Source: Oscillatoriales cyanobacterium USR001
Lineage (GTDB): Bacteria > Cyanobacteriota > Cyanobacteriia > Cyanobacteriales > Microcoleaceae
Assembly: GCA_001698425.1 (NCBI GenBank)
Contig: MBRE01000046.1
Location: 34,708 to 98,707, forward strand
Length of the DNA stretch: 64,000 bases
Direction of reading: 5' to 3'
In this document: in pieces, positions 45,243-55,688 of the stretch
Layout of the letters: each line of letters starts with the position of its first letter
How positions within the stretch are numbered: position 1 is the first letter of the stretch
Notes under the pieces: generated by a model
What the model was told of the DNA's origin: nothing
Seen by the model: only the letters and a program-made list of their open reading frames with translations
Databases searched by the model: none
Translations under genes and position numbers: made by a program

Positions 45243-48200
45243 TTATTCCTCATCTTCCACTGCGCCTAATACTTTGAGCATTACTTTTTGAGTATCAGTA
45301 ATCCCCGTCGCGCTTGTAATATTCATTCCTTCATAGAGGCGTTTGGCTTTTAGCGTTTTAATGCAAACACCTGTTTCAATATGCCACAGTTTAATTGTTT
45401 CATCTTCACTCCCACTTGCAAGCATTAATCCATCAGGACTAAAAGCAACCGCTCGAACTCGATTTGTATGTCCTGTAAAAGTGTAGATACAATTCCCACT
45501 TGGCATATCCCATAGTTTGATTGTAAAATCATCACTGCCACTAGCTAGAATTTGGCTATTAGGACTAAAGGCAACCGATCTAATTTGATCGGTATGTTCT
45601 GCTAAACTATGCAGACATTGACCTGTGCTAACATCCCAGAGTTTGATTGTAAGGTCATCACTACCACTGGCAATAATTTTACCATCAGGACTCCAGGCAA
45701 CTGAATATACTCGATTTTGATGTTCTCCTAGATTCGTTAGTTGTCCTGTTTTAATATTCCATATTTGTAAAATTGTAGCATCACTGCCGATCGCTATATT
45801 CTCACCATCAGGACTGATAGCAAGAGATCGAATCCAATGCAAATAATCGTAATTTTTCAAGCATTTACCTGTCTTAACGTCCCATAATTTGATACTGCGA
45901 TCGTCCCCAGTGCTAATCAGTTTTGTTCCTTCGGTATTGAAAGCTACTAAACAAATCCAATCTCTGTGTTTCCCTGGTAAGATTAAACATTCACCAGTGC
46001 CGACATCCCATAATTGCACCCTACCATCATTACCACCACTGGCTATTTTTGTGCCTTGAGGATGGAATGCAACCGACTGTACGCGCTTTTTAGCTATACC
46101 CAAAATTTTGCAGTTACCTGTCTCAATATCCCACAGCTTTACTGTGCGATCGTCACTGCCACTAACCAGAGTTTTCCCATCAGGAGAAAAGGCAACTGAC
46201 CAAATTCGTTGAGTATAGCCATAGATAGTTTTCCAAGATTCACCTTTGCAGACATCCCACAATCTGACACTTTGATCGTCACTACCACTAATTAGAGTTT
46301 TACTATCTGGACTAAAGGCTATAACTCTAACTCGGCGATCTGGTTCCGGTAAAGTAAATAATAATTCACCTGTTTCAATCTTCCATAACTTCACAGTTTG
46401 ATCGACACTACCACTAGCCAGAATTTTACCATCTGGACTAAAAATAACTGACCAAACTCGTCCATCATGTCCCGGAAAAGTTTTGAGACATTCACCATTA
46501 TGAATATCCAACAATCTGACCAGTCTATCATCGCCACCGGTCGCTAAAGTTTTACCATCTGGACTAAAGGCTATTGAGCGAACAGGATGATTGACTTGCT
46601 GCCAAGATTTCTCACATTTACCTGTCTGAACATCCCATAATTTCACAGTTTGATCGGCACTAGCACTGGCTAGAGTTGTTCCTTGAGGATCGAAAGCAAC
46701 TGCAACTACCCAGTAACTATGATCCTTTAAAATGTGACATAATTGAGGAGAATCAACATCATTCACATCCCACAATCTTACTGTCTTATCAGCACTAGCA
46801 CTCGCTAAATTATTACCATCAGGACTAAAAGCAACTGACCAAACTTGATCGGTGTGTCCCTCCAATGTAGCAAGACATTCACCAGTATTACTATTCCAAA
46901 TTTTGATGGTGCAATCGTTACTACTACTAACTAAAATTGGTTTTTTGGGATGAAAGACAACCGATCTTACCCAATTGGTATGACCGACACAAGTAGTGAT
47001 GATTTGACCATCGGCTACTCGCCAAATATAAATATTTTTATCCGCATCACCTGTTGCCCATAATTTGCCATCAGAACTAAATGCTACTGAAAGAACACTA
47101 CCCAATGGTTCAGAAAAAATTGATTTAGATAAATTAGAATAGGCAAAATTAACTTGATGTAAATCAACTCCATGAAGATAAGCTTGGCAAATAGTTAAAC
47201 GGGAAAAATCATAGTTGCTTAAATCGGTATCTAGCTGGCACAAGATGTTGAGAATATTACCGGCTAAATACCCTGGTGTTTGAGGAGATTGTTGTTGGCA
47301 ATTTGAGAGAATTTGTTTAAGCTTATTTTCGACATTTCTTTTCCCGCCAAGTTCCTGAATCAATCTTTCTAGTAATGGTTGGAGGATGCTGCGAACTTGA
47401 GTCTCTCTGATATAATCTTTCGCTGTTGCTTTGCTAATAGAATAGCTGTTCAAAAGTTCTATTTTTCCTGTTTTAATTTCTTGGCAGACTTCGTTTATTA
47501 ATTGATTGATAATGTATTCTCTTAAAGCGGCGATCTGTGTGTATCCAAATTGAGTATTTTTGATCAGCGATCGCCTTTTCAAAGATGCTAAAGATTCGAG
47601 CAATTCTTGTTTAGCTTCCCAGGAAATAATATCCTCTTTTAGTTCTAAGTCTGAAATTGGTTCATAGTTAATAGCTAACCAGTACACGATCTGCTTTTCC
47701 GAGGAAGATAGACGACCAAACTGACGTTCTAATAAATTGTTGATTTGAGTGAATTTTGCTTTCCCCAAGTATTCTTTTACAAATCGAGATAAATTTCCTC
47801 CTAAGGAATCTTGTATTTCTACCGCCACTACTTCTAAGGCAAAAGGAGTACCTGCATAGTTTTCAATCACTAATTTCCATTCATCTTCCGAACCGAAAAA
47901 AATTCCATGCTTTTCTGTAAATATTTTTTGACCATCTTCTACGTTTAAACCATCTAAATCCAGCGATCGGATAGTTTGAATTTGTCTGGAAATCCGGTCA
48001 ATGCCTTCGGGTTTCTCTCGACTGGTGATTACTAAACAGCTTTGATGAGATGATTGAGCTATTCGTCTTAGCAAATCACCATACCCTTGATATCCTTCTC
48101 GATATTCACCTATATGATTACTACTTTGAAGAATTGACTCTGCATTATCTAGTATCAGCAAACAGCGTGAAGATTCTAAATAATGAATCAATCTTGTTAT

Positions 48201-48821
48201 TTTTTCCTCTAAAGTTTCTGGTAGTATAGTTTCTTGCTGATTAGACAATAATTTGATAGCATCGGCTATAACTTTTTCTACTGGTGGAGATGCTTCAAGA
48301 CTTCGCCAAATTATGTATTCAAAATGATTCTGAATTTCTTGTCCTAATTTGATTGATAGAGTAGTTTTCCCTATCCCTCCTTGACCTAGTAACAGAATTA
48401 AGTTCCGTTTGTCCTGCAAAATCCATTCTTTTAGTGTATTTAATGCCTGAGTGCGCCCGTAGAAATGCGAGACGGGTGGCGCGGCTCCCCAATCTTGGTA
48501 AGAGGTAGCCACTACCTGTTCAGACCGTTCTTGAACTTGAGACTGTGTAACTTCCTGTGACTGGAAACGCTCCTCCAGTTTTCCTCGGAAAGTTTTTTTG
48601 GTAACGGGAACGCCTAAAACTTCTGAAAGTCGCTTCCACAAGGCGGATGCTCCATTTTTTACATACCCCTCATCGTATGTCTTGTATTTTTCAAGTACCT
48701 TAATGTATGTGTGGTTGTCCCAAGATGCCTGAAGTATTGCCCTTTGTAGGTCACTAAGATGTTCTCCTCTTTTGGCAAAAACTAAATCGTCAGTGATTTT
48801 TAGGGCTTCCTCAAGGTTCAT
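45243..48821 (-). CDS. vMAP/NB-ARC/WD40 STAND NTPase
   Basis: An 1192-residue signalling NTPase. The N-terminal 90 residues ([20 protein letters not shown]) fit the vMAP/effector-associated helical domain. The NB-ARC ATPase follows with [12 protein letters not shown] (about 143-154), LLILDNAES (Walker B) and a GxP (GTPFAL). The second half has 14 WD40 repeats (AFSPDGKxLASGSxDxTVKLW), enough for two seven-blade propellers. In this class the WD40 part senses a trigger and the NTPase oligomerises. Some STAND proteins defend against phages; this one has no obvious effector enzyme. Confidence 0.9.
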   Translation of the reverse strand: MNLEEALKITDDLVFAKRGEHLSDLQRAILQASWDNHTYIKVLEKYKTYDEGYVKNGASALWKRLSEVLGVPVTKKTFRGKLEERFQSQEVTQSQVQERSEQVVATSYQDWGAAPPVSHFYGRTQALNTLKEWILQDKRNLILLLGQGGIGKTTLSIKLGQEIQNHFEYIIWRSLEASPPVEKVIADAIKLLSNQQETILPETLEEKITRLIHYLESSRCLLILDNAESILQSSNHIGEYREGYQGYGDLLRRIAQSSHQSCLVITSREKPEGIDRISRQIQTIRSLDLDGLNVEDGQKIFTEKHGIFFGSEDEWKLVIENYAGTPFALEVVAVEIQDSLGGNLSRFVKEYLGKAKFTQINNLLERQFGRLSSSEKQIVYWLAINYEPISDLELKEDIISWEAKQELLESLASLKRRSLIKNTQFGYTQIAALREYIINQLINEVCQEIKTGKIELLNSYSISKATAKDYIRETQVRSILQPLLERLIQELGGKRNVENKLKQILSNCQQQSPQTPGYLAGNILNILCQLDTDLSNYDFSRLTICQAYLHGVDLHQVNFAYSNLSKSIFSEPLGSVLSVAFSSDGKLWATGDADKNIYIWRVADGQIITTCVGHTNWVRSVVFHPKKPILVSSSNDCTIKIWNSNTGECLATLEGHTDQVWSVAFSPDGNNLASASADKTVRLWDVNDVDSPQLCHILKDHSYWVVAVAFDPQGTTLASASADQTVKLWDVQTGKCEKSWQQVNHPVRSIAFSPDGKTLATGGDDRLVRLLDIHNGECLKTFPGHDGRVWSVIFSPDGKILASGSVDQTVKLWKIETGELLFTLPEPDRRVRVIAFSPDSKTLISGSDDQSVRLWDVCKGESWKTIYGYTQRIWSVAFSPDGKTLVSGSDDRTVKLWDIETGNCKILGIAKKRVQSVAFHPQGTKIASGGNDGRVQLWDVGTGECLILPGKHRDWICLVAFNTEGTKLISTGDDRSIKLWDVKTGKCLKNYDYLHWIRSLAISPDGENIAIGSDATILQIWNIKTGQLTNLGEHQNRVYSVAWSPDGKIIASGSDDLTIKLWDVSTGQCLHSLAEHTDQIRSVAFSPNSQILASGSDDFTIKLWDMPSGNCIYTFTGHTNRVRAVAFSPDGLMLASGSEDETIKLWHIETGVCIKTLKAKRLYEGMNITSATGITDTQKVMLKVLGAVEDEE

Positions 48822-49004
48822 GGCTTATAGAAGAGTTAGGTATTACCTTCTAGTTTACCGCAATGTGACTTTTGTGACTAATCCGGGTATTAAAATTCCT
48901 ACTTTTATGACTGACAGAGTTAAGCGATCGAGATTATCCTGATAAATGTCAGAGCTAACAAGCCGAAAAACAATCAAATATATTCAGTTAATCAGGAGAA
49001 AATT

Positions 49005-49286
49005 ATGCCTACACTGACTATGGGAAACATGGTGATGAACAGTAATTTGAGCAGAAATTCATCAAATACAACCATTGTCAATGGTTCTTCTTCAACTATT
49101 TCTACTGGTGTTAATGATGATTTAGCTGTTGAAGAAGCTAACGACTTTCTCACAAATTTTTCTGATAATGACTGTTCATTTGACGGTGCAGGTGACGACG
49201 TTTTACTTTCTGTTGAATCTGAATATTTGATTGTAATCTTAGCCTGGATTCAGCAATCATGTTCTCACGACCTTGCCTTGATGTAG
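49005..49286 (+). CDS. Short Ser/Asn-rich protein related to the RTX lipase start
   Basis: A 93-residue protein with AGGAGAAAATT before the ATG, so translation is likely. The N-terminus (MPTLTMGNMVMNSNLSRNSS) is similar in style and length to that of the next gene (MPSSIISNMGSLNSNLSLNT), and the leader sequence also matches. The end (AWIQQSCSHDLALM) looks unlike anything. It may be a decayed partial duplicate of the lipase gene or a small secreted partner. Confidence 0.45.
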   Translation: MPTLTMGNMVMNSNLSRNSSNTTIVNGSSSTISTGVNDDLAVEEANDFLTNFSDNDCSFDGAGDDVLLSVESEYLIVILAWIQQSCSHDLALM

Positions 49287-49382
49287 AGATTTTCTCTACA
49301 CCTCTGGATATGGGCGAATGGCATTCGCCCACCATATATAGCTTCAAGCCATTTTTTTTCACATCAAAAAAAGGAGAAATCT

Positions 49383-50918
49383 ATGCCTAGTTCCATTATT
49401 TCTAATATGGGAAGCCTGAATAGCAATCTATCCCTCAATACCTTTTCGAGTTTGCCAGGGATGGATGGCAGTTTATCCCTTGATATGTTTTCCAATATGG
49501 GCATGGGAAACATGAACATGACCACAACAATGAACGCTTTTGGGTCAATGTCTTCTAATCCTAATGGCGCTTCAGGAGTTAGTTTTAATATTTGGGGTAA
49601 CGGTTCCATCAACCCTTCGGGGCGCATCAATCCTGATGCACCAACTTATGTCATCACACATGGCTGGCGGAATACTGGTGGTAACGCAAGCAACGGCTAC
49701 AAACCAGGCGACTGGCTGGCAGACCAAGCTCAGGCTATTCGGCAGCGTGAGTCTAACGCTAATATTATTCTGGTGGACTGGGAAAAAGATGCTGGGAACT
49801 TGTTGTATTTCCCTTCTGCCGACAAAACACGCGATGTAGGCAATCAACTAGCTACCTATTTGAGAAATAGCGGTGTAGATCCTAACAATACCACTCTGAT
49901 TGGACACAGCTTGGGGGCGCAGATTTCTGGATTTGCTGGCTCTGCCTATCGTCAATTTACTGGAAAAGCGATTAACCAAATTGTGGGATTAGATGCTGCT
50001 GGCCCTGCATTTGAAGGTAAAGGTGCAAACGATCGCCTCGATCCAACTGATGCGAATCGGGTTGTGGCAATTCATACCAGTATCGTTTTGGGTTACAACG
50101 ATCGCTTAGGTACTCAGGATATTTACGCTAACAAAAATGACTGGTTTCAGCCTGGAAACTCAATCATTCCTAGAAACTTTTTAGGTGGCGATCATACCTA
50201 TGGTGCTACTCTCTTTACAGAATTGCTTCAAGGTAACAGTTTTACCCAGTCTAACGGCTCTCTTTTCAACCTAAACACAGTAGTCAACGCGGGATTTACT
50301 GGAGAAAATGATGTCAGCACCAAAAATAATAAAGGTGTTGTCGCCCTAAACCTATTAGGTAATGCCAGCAACGATAACTTAGCCGGTGGCGCAACCAATG
50401 ACAACATTCGTGGCGGTGCAGGCAATGACTACATTACGGGTGGCGACGGTAACGATGCTCTCTTTGGAGATAGCAGTAACGATACCCTTTATGGTGGACG
50501 CGGTAATGATTCTGTCTTTGGTGGTATTGGTAGCGATCGCGTATTTGGAGATGATGGTGACGATGTGCTGACAGGCGCAGATGCAGCAACAGGAAAAGGT
50601 TTTGGCGAAATCGATCGCTTTACTGGTGGTGTTGGGCGCGATCGCTTTGTGCTAGGCAATACTCAGGGAGTCTTCTACAACGATGGTAACATCAGCACCT
50701 CCGGCATCAGCGATTATGCTTTAATTACTGACTTCAATGCCTTGGAGGACTCGATCCAACTGTCTGGCTCCAAGTCAAGATATAGTCTGGGAGCGTCACC
50801 AACGGGTTTAGCTACGGGTACAGCTATCTTCCTGAATGAAAGTCGTCCCGAACTAATTGCGATCGTTCAAAGCTCCACCAATCTCAATCTCAGCGCTAAC
50901 TATTTTGTAACTGTTTAG
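49383..50918 (+). CDS. Secreted lipase with RTX calcium-binding repeats
   Basis: A 511-residue protein. A low-complexity Met/Ser/Asn N-terminus precedes a pancreatic-lipase-type hydrolase: YVITHGWRNTG (oxyanion), GHSLGAQISGFAG (Ser176), GLDAAGPAF (Asp region) and a His in GDHTYG. RTX nonapeptides (GGAGNDYITGGDGNDALFGD) follow at about 340-400, then a C-terminal beta domain typical of type I secretion. The product is probably exported and folds on calcium. No secretion ABC genes are nearby. Confidence 0.9.
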   Translation: MPSSIISNMGSLNSNLSLNTFSSLPGMDGSLSLDMFSNMGMGNMNMTTTMNAFGSMSSNPNGASGVSFNIWGNGSINPSGRINPDAPTYVITHGWRNTGGNASNGYKPGDWLADQAQAIRQRESNANIILVDWEKDAGNLLYFPSADKTRDVGNQLATYLRNSGVDPNNTTLIGHSLGAQISGFAGSAYRQFTGKAINQIVGLDAAGPAFEGKGANDRLDPTDANRVVAIHTSIVLGYNDRLGTQDIYANKNDWFQPGNSIIPRNFLGGDHTYGATLFTELLQGNSFTQSNGSLFNLNTVVNAGFTGENDVSTKNNKGVVALNLLGNASNDNLAGGATNDNIRGGAGNDYITGGDGNDALFGDSSNDTLYGGRGNDSVFGGIGSDRVFGDDGDDVLTGADAATGKGFGEIDRFTGGVGRDRFVLGNTQGVFYNDGNISTSGISDYALITDFNALEDSIQLSGSKSRYSLGASPTGLATGTAIFLNESRPELIAIVQSSTNLNLSANYFVTV

Positions 50919-50921
50919 AGT

Positions 50922-50957
50922 GATTTACTGACGGGGAAAACCCCCGTCAATAAATCA
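50922..50957. terminator. Bidirectional terminator between the RTX lipase and phoX
   Basis: A 15-base-pair stem (50922-50936 with 50943-50957, one mismatch) with a GACGGGG core and a six-base loop. It lies in the 39 bases between two convergent genes and could serve both. Confidence 0.7.
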
Positions 50958-53300
50958 TTAAACAAACCTGTTATTAGTAGAATTCAAGCGGCGAATCCCA
51001 ACGACAGATGGCTTTGGTACGCGCTGAGGATTGTTCTCAATATTGCTCGGCCAAAGGCTACCGCGCCCTACAATCCGCGTCTGAGTAAACAAGTTGCCAT
51101 TCAAATCTAGCATCTCGATCGAGCGTCGTAAAACAGTTCCATCATCGATCGGGCAATCTTCTCCCGGATGTTGCACTGAAACGATCATCGTATTACCAAC
51201 TAAAGTCGGTCCAGTCATCTCGCAACGGTTTGGCCCGCAAGCAAAAGGAATCACCTGTCCTGCATTCGGTCCAGCAGTGGGAATCATAAACATCCAGTTG
51301 TTACCGAAAACTCCGGTAAACTCAGCCACATTACCCGATCTGGCGTGATCGATGGGAGTTTGTTTGCCAGCCGCACCAACTTCAAAACCGTTGTGGGTGC
51401 TAGTGGACATATCCGTTACTCCCCAAATGTTGCCGTCGCTATCAAATAACAAATTGTCTACACTGGCAAAACCAGCGCCTTCTTTCGCCCCGGCTTCTCC
51501 ACCTTGGGCAAACCGTTGCCAGCGGAAAGTCGTACCAGCACCATCAGCACTGTTTTCAATAATCTTGTACAGTCCGCCCGATTGCTGGATGGCGTTGACA
51601 GTGCGGTTGTACTTGGCAACGACAAAAATCCGAGAGTCAGGATAACCGTCGCTTCCGGGTGCGCCGTCTGTGTAGGCAATAAAGACTTCTTTGGTGAGGG
51701 GATGGATTTCCAAATCCTCTGGCCGTGCGGTGGGAGTAGCACCTATGAGATTTGCGGCTAAAAAAGCATCGACTAAAACCGCACCTTGAGTGGTGTAAAA
51801 ATCAGCTAGGGTTTTATTGCGATAATCTGACAGCACTCTAGCTTCATTGGTGGTATCCACTACAAAAGAACCGCCGTCCTCAGTTTGACCGGCAATTCCT
51901 TTGCGCTTTGGTAGGCGAACGGGAGCATTTCTTTGAGCTTGACCCAGGGTTAATAATTCAGCCTCAGCCAATACTGAAGGGGAGATCGGATTAGTCCGAG
52001 CAGTTATGGTTAAGGGAATCCACTCACCTGTAAAGTCGCGGTTGTAACGAGCTACATAAAGTGTCCCATCTTCAAATAAGCCGCTGTTACTCTTGTCGTT
52101 GACATTTCTGATAATGCCATTACTGACAAATTTCCAGGTGTGGCCGCCTCGGCGATCGTCTCCCATGTAAGCTACTAGCCGTTGGCCTACTTCGGCGCGA
52201 ATGGCGACATTTTCGTGGCGGAAGCGCCCTAACCAGGTGTGTTTGCGGGGACGGAAACTGGGTTCGGCAGGATCGACTTCAACCATCCAGCCATACTTTT
52301 CGCCGTTTAAACCGAATTCAGCGCCCGTTGTGCCGGTGATGTAGCCTGTCTGTGCGCCGTTGGGCAAAACATTTTCCTGAACTCCAACGAAGAATAGTTC
52401 GCTACCTTGGAAGTTTTCTTCGCCGGAAAGGATGGTTCCCCAAGGAGTTACACCGCCGGAGCAGTTGTAAGCTGTACCAATGATGCGGTTGCCGAGGCCG
52501 TCTGAGTTGACGCGATCGAAAACTTGACTGGCAACAGGACCAGTAGCATACAAGAAGTTATTGTCTCCTTGTTTGTTGCCCCAAGATGTGACGTTTTTGT
52601 ATTGGTCGGAACGTTGGCTGTTGATGGCTAACCCGGAAAGACCATGTATGCGACGGTTTTTGGCATCACGGGGAATAACTTGGAATTGATCGTTGCTATT
52701 TTTAGTAATTCGGAGGATGGAACCACCTAAGTTGTACATAAATTCGCCAAGGGTGGCGCGATTTTTCTGGGACAAGTCCAAACCGAGTACGATGCGATCG
52801 GCGGTGGGGAAGGATGCGATGTCTGTAGCTTCGCTGGGCGCTATCTTGGACATCGGAAAGGAGACGTATTCGTGATTCACCCAGAGGTAGCCATCGCTGT
52901 TGCTACCGCTAATGGGAACAAAAGCGGTGAAGTCGTTGTTATAGCCGAAGTAGTCTGCTTGATCGGGGAAGACGCGATCGCCCCAGCGTACTATTACATA
53001 CCGCTCGTACTCAGGCGGTACGATTAAGTCATCCATGACTGTATAACTGGTCAATTTAGTATCTGCTGATGCGGGTGCGATCGAACCCTGCTGAAGTCCT
53101 GTGGGTACAAAGCTTGATTGTTTTTGGTAAATAGGAAGTGGGTGAGGTAAACGCACTGGCGTAAAGCTCACAGGCACTTGAGCGATCGCCGCATCATCAC
53201 TAACACCAAATAATTTTTGGTCTAGTTGAGGTGCTAACAGGGTCGTAGCCGCACTGCCCCCAAAGAAAATTAGTAACTGTCTGCGAGTAATTTTTGACAT
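50958..53300 (-). CDS. phoX: PhoX-type alkaline phosphatase (DUF839)
   Basis: A 780-residue protein with a Tat signal (ITRRQLLIFFGGSAATTLLAP, RR at 6-7) and the DUF839/PhoX body: SGEENFQGSELFF, EVDPAEPSFRPRKHTWLGRF, and AYMGDDRRGGHTWKF. These include acidic and Arg residues that bind Ca and Fe in known PhoX. It releases phosphate from organic phosphate outside the cell. Start ATG at 53300, stop close to a shared terminator. No Pho box could be confirmed upstream. Confidence 0.9.
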   Translation of the reverse strand: MSKITRRQLLIFFGGSAATTLLAPQLDQKLFGVSDDAAIAQVPVSFTPVRLPHPLPIYQKQSSFVPTGLQQGSIAPASADTKLTSYTVMDDLIVPPEYERYVIVRWGDRVFPDQADYFGYNNDFTAFVPISGSNSDGYLWVNHEYVSFPMSKIAPSEATDIASFPTADRIVLGLDLSQKNRATLGEFMYNLGGSILRITKNSNDQFQVIPRDAKNRRIHGLSGLAINSQRSDQYKNVTSWGNKQGDNNFLYATGPVASQVFDRVNSDGLGNRIIGTAYNCSGGVTPWGTILSGEENFQGSELFFVGVQENVLPNGAQTGYITGTTGAEFGLNGEKYGWMVEVDPAEPSFRPRKHTWLGRFRHENVAIRAEVGQRLVAYMGDDRRGGHTWKFVSNGIIRNVNDKSNSGLFEDGTLYVARYNRDFTGEWIPLTITARTNPISPSVLAEAELLTLGQAQRNAPVRLPKRKGIAGQTEDGGSFVVDTTNEARVLSDYRNKTLADFYTTQGAVLVDAFLAANLIGATPTARPEDLEIHPLTKEVFIAYTDGAPGSDGYPDSRIFVVAKYNRTVNAIQQSGGLYKIIENSADGAGTTFRWQRFAQGGEAGAKEGAGFASVDNLLFDSDGNIWGVTDMSTSTHNGFEVGAAGKQTPIDHARSGNVAEFTGVFGNNWMFMIPTAGPNAGQVIPFACGPNRCEMTGPTLVGNTMIVSVQHPGEDCPIDDGTVLRRSIEMLDLNGNLFTQTRIVGRGSLWPSNIENNPQRVPKPSVVGIRRLNSTNNRFV

Positions 53301-53532
53301 GAGGTTTTTTAATCCCTGATTCGCTGAACAACTGTATTTTCCCAGTGAATATACTCCTCTAAAGTTAAAGTTGGTTAATCTTCTGGTTAATATTTAGCGT
53401 TGCCAATCAATGTTTTTTACACGGAATTTAAACTTTTCCAGGCTATTTTTTCGTTAAAAGTTACCATTTTTTAACTTATTTACCTTGATTTTCTTCTCTT
53501 CCCCTTCTTTCCCTAGCCCCTAAAACACTCTA
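53301..53532. other. Intergenic region upstream of phoX
   Basis: Contains AT-rich sequence and a polypyrimidine stretch (about 53489-53520). A TTTAACTTAT-like stretch near 53468 might be part of a regulatory site, but no clear Pho box repeats are seen. Confidence 0.3.
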
Positions 53533-53997
53533 TCAATCATCTCGAAACCCAGGATCGTTTTCGATTAAGCGTCGGCGTTCGCTTAAGGGTGAATTAGTGG
53601 GGCGAGATGGAGCATTTGTTTCGGTGGAATTACCACTTTTAAGTTCTAAAAGAAACTTAGCATCAGCAAAATATCTTGTCCACTGGTCGATCCGAGGGTC
53701 TTTTTGCCACTGCGATCGCTCTACTCTCGATCTAAGAATAGGCACTACTTGTCTTTGACGTGCTACTAAAATCACAATCGAAATTTCTGTCAGATTCGGG
53801 TTTTCTCTAAATTCGCGATCGATGGATTTTTTCGCAATATCTTCAGCTTCCTCAATTAAGTTAGGAAATGATTCGCTACCATTAGAATCAATAGTGAAAT
53901 GAGTTTCTTTAATTTCAGCTAAACTCACGGATGTCATTAGCATTAAAGCTGCCAAACCACAAATTATTCCCTGTAAAATGCGATCGAATTTAATCAT
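53533..53997 (-). CDS. Secreted hypothetical protein
   Basis: A 154-residue protein with a signal peptide (CGLAALMLMTSVSLAE) and a small alpha/beta body: EEAEDIAKKSIDREFRENPN, EISIVILVARQRQVVPILRS. It ends in a Ser/Pro-rich tail (ERRRLIENDPGFRDD). I recognise the type as a cyanobacterial periplasmic hypothetical protein but no function. The ATG at 53997 gives the signal peptide; a GTG at 54006 is also in frame. Confidence 0.72.
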   Translation of the reverse strand: MIKFDRILQGIICGLAALMLMTSVSLAEIKETHFTIDSNGSESFPNLIEEAEDIAKKSIDREFRENPNLTEISIVILVARQRQVVPILRSRVERSQWQKDPRIDQWTRYFADAKFLLELKSGNSTETNAPSRPTNSPLSERRRLIENDPGFRDD

Positions 53998-54006
53998 TGC
54001 CTGCAC

Positions 54007-54330
54007 CGCCTAATTTAACTGTAGATTAACTCTTTAAGGCAATGTTTTATAGTTAAAGTTTATTTAATTTTTTGTTAAAAATGACAAACTATCGATAAAA
54101 ATTTTGGGCTTTATTGATGGGTTTGGTAGTGCCATCTGTTTTCCTCTTCCCTCTTCCCTCTTCCCTCTTCCTTCCTTCCTCAGCTTTTAGCAAAACTTCA
54201 ACAATATAGAAAATCTATTCTATGATCCTGAAATAGCTAAACTATTCATTAAGCTGCACAGCATCCTAAACTTGAGCCTGGATAAATCCCCTGCCCAAGC
54301 AACTTTCCCTCTCAACCAAGGTAGTGCATT
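54007..54330. other. Intergenic region upstream of pilT with a pyrimidine heptamer array
   Basis: No gene. A (CTTCCCT) heptamer block of about four copies lies at 54144-54171, followed by TTCCTTCC. The rest is AT-rich and must hold divergent promoters. Confidence 0.5.
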
Positions 54331-55620
54331 ATGACACAATCACAGCGTCCCCCAGCACCCCGCCCACCTGTTCCTGGCGCACCCCCCCCACCGCCCCCAG
54401 GAGGACGGCCACCTGTTCCTGGCGTACCTAAAGCCGCCAGCGCTCCACCACCGCCACCTGCTACACCAGCGGCTCCTCCAGCACCCGCACCAGCACCAGC
54501 GGCTCCTCCAGCACCCGCACCAGCAGCCTCAAGCAGCCAAGACCCTACCCCCAAAACCGGCAACGTCACTTTGAGGGAGATGGTTCAACGGGCTAAAACA
54601 GAGGGTATATCTGACTTGCACTTAGGAGTGAATGAAGTCCCTCGCTTCCGCAAACGCGGTGACATCACGGATGCGGGTTATCCGATGACGGATTTAGATA
54701 CTTTTATGGGTTGGCTGCGGGAGTGCATGACTGATGAAGAAATTGCACATTTCCAGAAAAACTTAGACTTTGACGGTGCTTTTGACTTTGGCTTCGTGCG
54801 GATTCGGATTAGCGCCTTTGACTCCTTAGCAGGTCCTGCAATGGTATTGCGTTTGATTCCCGCTGAAATTTTGACAATGGAGCAATTAAGGCTACCGGAA
54901 GTGTTTATCAAAATATGTGGCTATCACAAGGGTCTAATTTTGGTGACGGGGCCAACGGGTTCGGGTAAATCCACCACAATGGCCGCAATGATTGACTACA
55001 TTAATAAGAACAAGTCCCACCACATTATTACTATTGAAGACCCTGTAGAATTTGTACATACCAGTCGCAAATCCTTGATCAAACACCGGGAAGTCGGTCG
55101 CCACACCTTGAAGTTTGTTAACGCTTTGAAAGGTGCTTTGCGACAAGACCCCGACATGATGCTAGTAGGAGAAATTCGGGATAGAGAGACGGTAGAAATT
55201 GCTCTGAAAGCTGCCCAAACTGGTCACTTAGTAGCGGGAACCTTGCACACTAATAGTGCTGTTAAAACTCTTAACCGGATTCTTGATATGTTTGGCTCGG
55301 AAGAGCAGCCAGCGCTGAGGGTTTCAATGGCTGAATCTTTAGTGGCGATCATTGCTCAACTACTGTGTAAAACTACGGATGGGAAACGCGCTGCTTTCCA
55401 TGACATCTTGATCAATACTGATGTGGTTAAGGAATACATTATGAAGGGTCAGAATGAAGAAATTAACCAAATTATGATCAAGGATACTTATGAGGGGATG
55501 ACGACGATGAATAAGTCTTTGTATGGACTCTATCAAGAAGGTAGAATCACTGAAGAGATTTGTATTGAACAGTCACCTTCTCCGAATGAAATGGCTCAGA
55601 TGCTCCGAGGCAGAGTTTAA
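54331..55620 (+). CDS. pilT: Type IV pilus retraction ATPase PilT-like with Pro/Ala-rich N-terminus
   Basis: A 429-residue secretion ATPase of the PilT group. Residues 1-75 are almost only Pro, Ala, Gly and Arg, with two tandem PAAPPAPAPA units. The PilT core follows: LILVTGPTGSGKSTTMAAMI (Walker A), EDPVEFVH (Asp box), LVGEIRDRET (Walker B) and TGHLVAGTLHTNSA (His box). It powers pilus retraction in motility and DNA uptake. The N-terminal extension is unlike standard PilT. It is 68 bases upstream of the KaiB-domain gene. Confidence 0.9.
   Translation: MTQSQRPPAPRPPVPGAPPPPPPGGRPPVPGVPKAASAPPPPPATPAAPPAPAPAPAAPPAPAPAASSSQDPTPKTGNVTLREMVQRAKTEGISDLHLGVNEVPRFRKRGDITDAGYPMTDLDTFMGWLRECMTDEEIAHFQKNLDFDGAFDFGFVRIRISAFDSLAGPAMVLRLIPAEILTMEQLRLPEVFIKICGYHKGLILVTGPTGSGKSTTMAAMIDYINKNKSHHIITIEDPVEFVHTSRKSLIKHREVGRHTLKFVNALKGALRQDPDMMLVGEIRDRETVEIALKAAQTGHLVAGTLHTNSAVKTLNRILDMFGSEEQPALRVSMAESLVAIIAQLLCKTTDGKRAAFHDILINTDVVKEYIMKGQNEEINQIMIKDTYEGMTTMNKSLYGLYQEGRITEEICIEQSPSPNEMAQMLRGRV
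54465..54524 (+). repeat. Two 30-base tandem repeats inside pilT
   Basis: Two exact 30-base units, each encoding the decapeptide PAAPPAPAPA. The GC-rich stretch is likely to vary in length between strains. Confidence 0.75.
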
Positions 55621-55630
55621 TTACAAATAA

Positions 55631-55669
55631 AGCTGTTAACAGTTAATTGTTAACAGTTAATTGTTAACT
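55631..55669. repeat. Heptamer tandem repeat (GTTAACA/GTTAATT)
   Basis: About five heptamers in which GTTAAC palindromes alternate with GTTAATT, between pilT and the KaiB-domain gene. Confidence 0.75.
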
Positions 55670-55688
55670 ATTTCTTTGGTATTAAGCT

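Noticed and set aside
49364..49630. 88-codon minus-strand ORF
   Set aside because: Antisense to the start of the RTX lipase; no ribosome-binding site or family pattern.
54312..54569. 85-codon minus-strand Ala/Gly-rich ORF
   Set aside because: It is the complement of the Pro/Ala-rich start of pilT and has no independent support.
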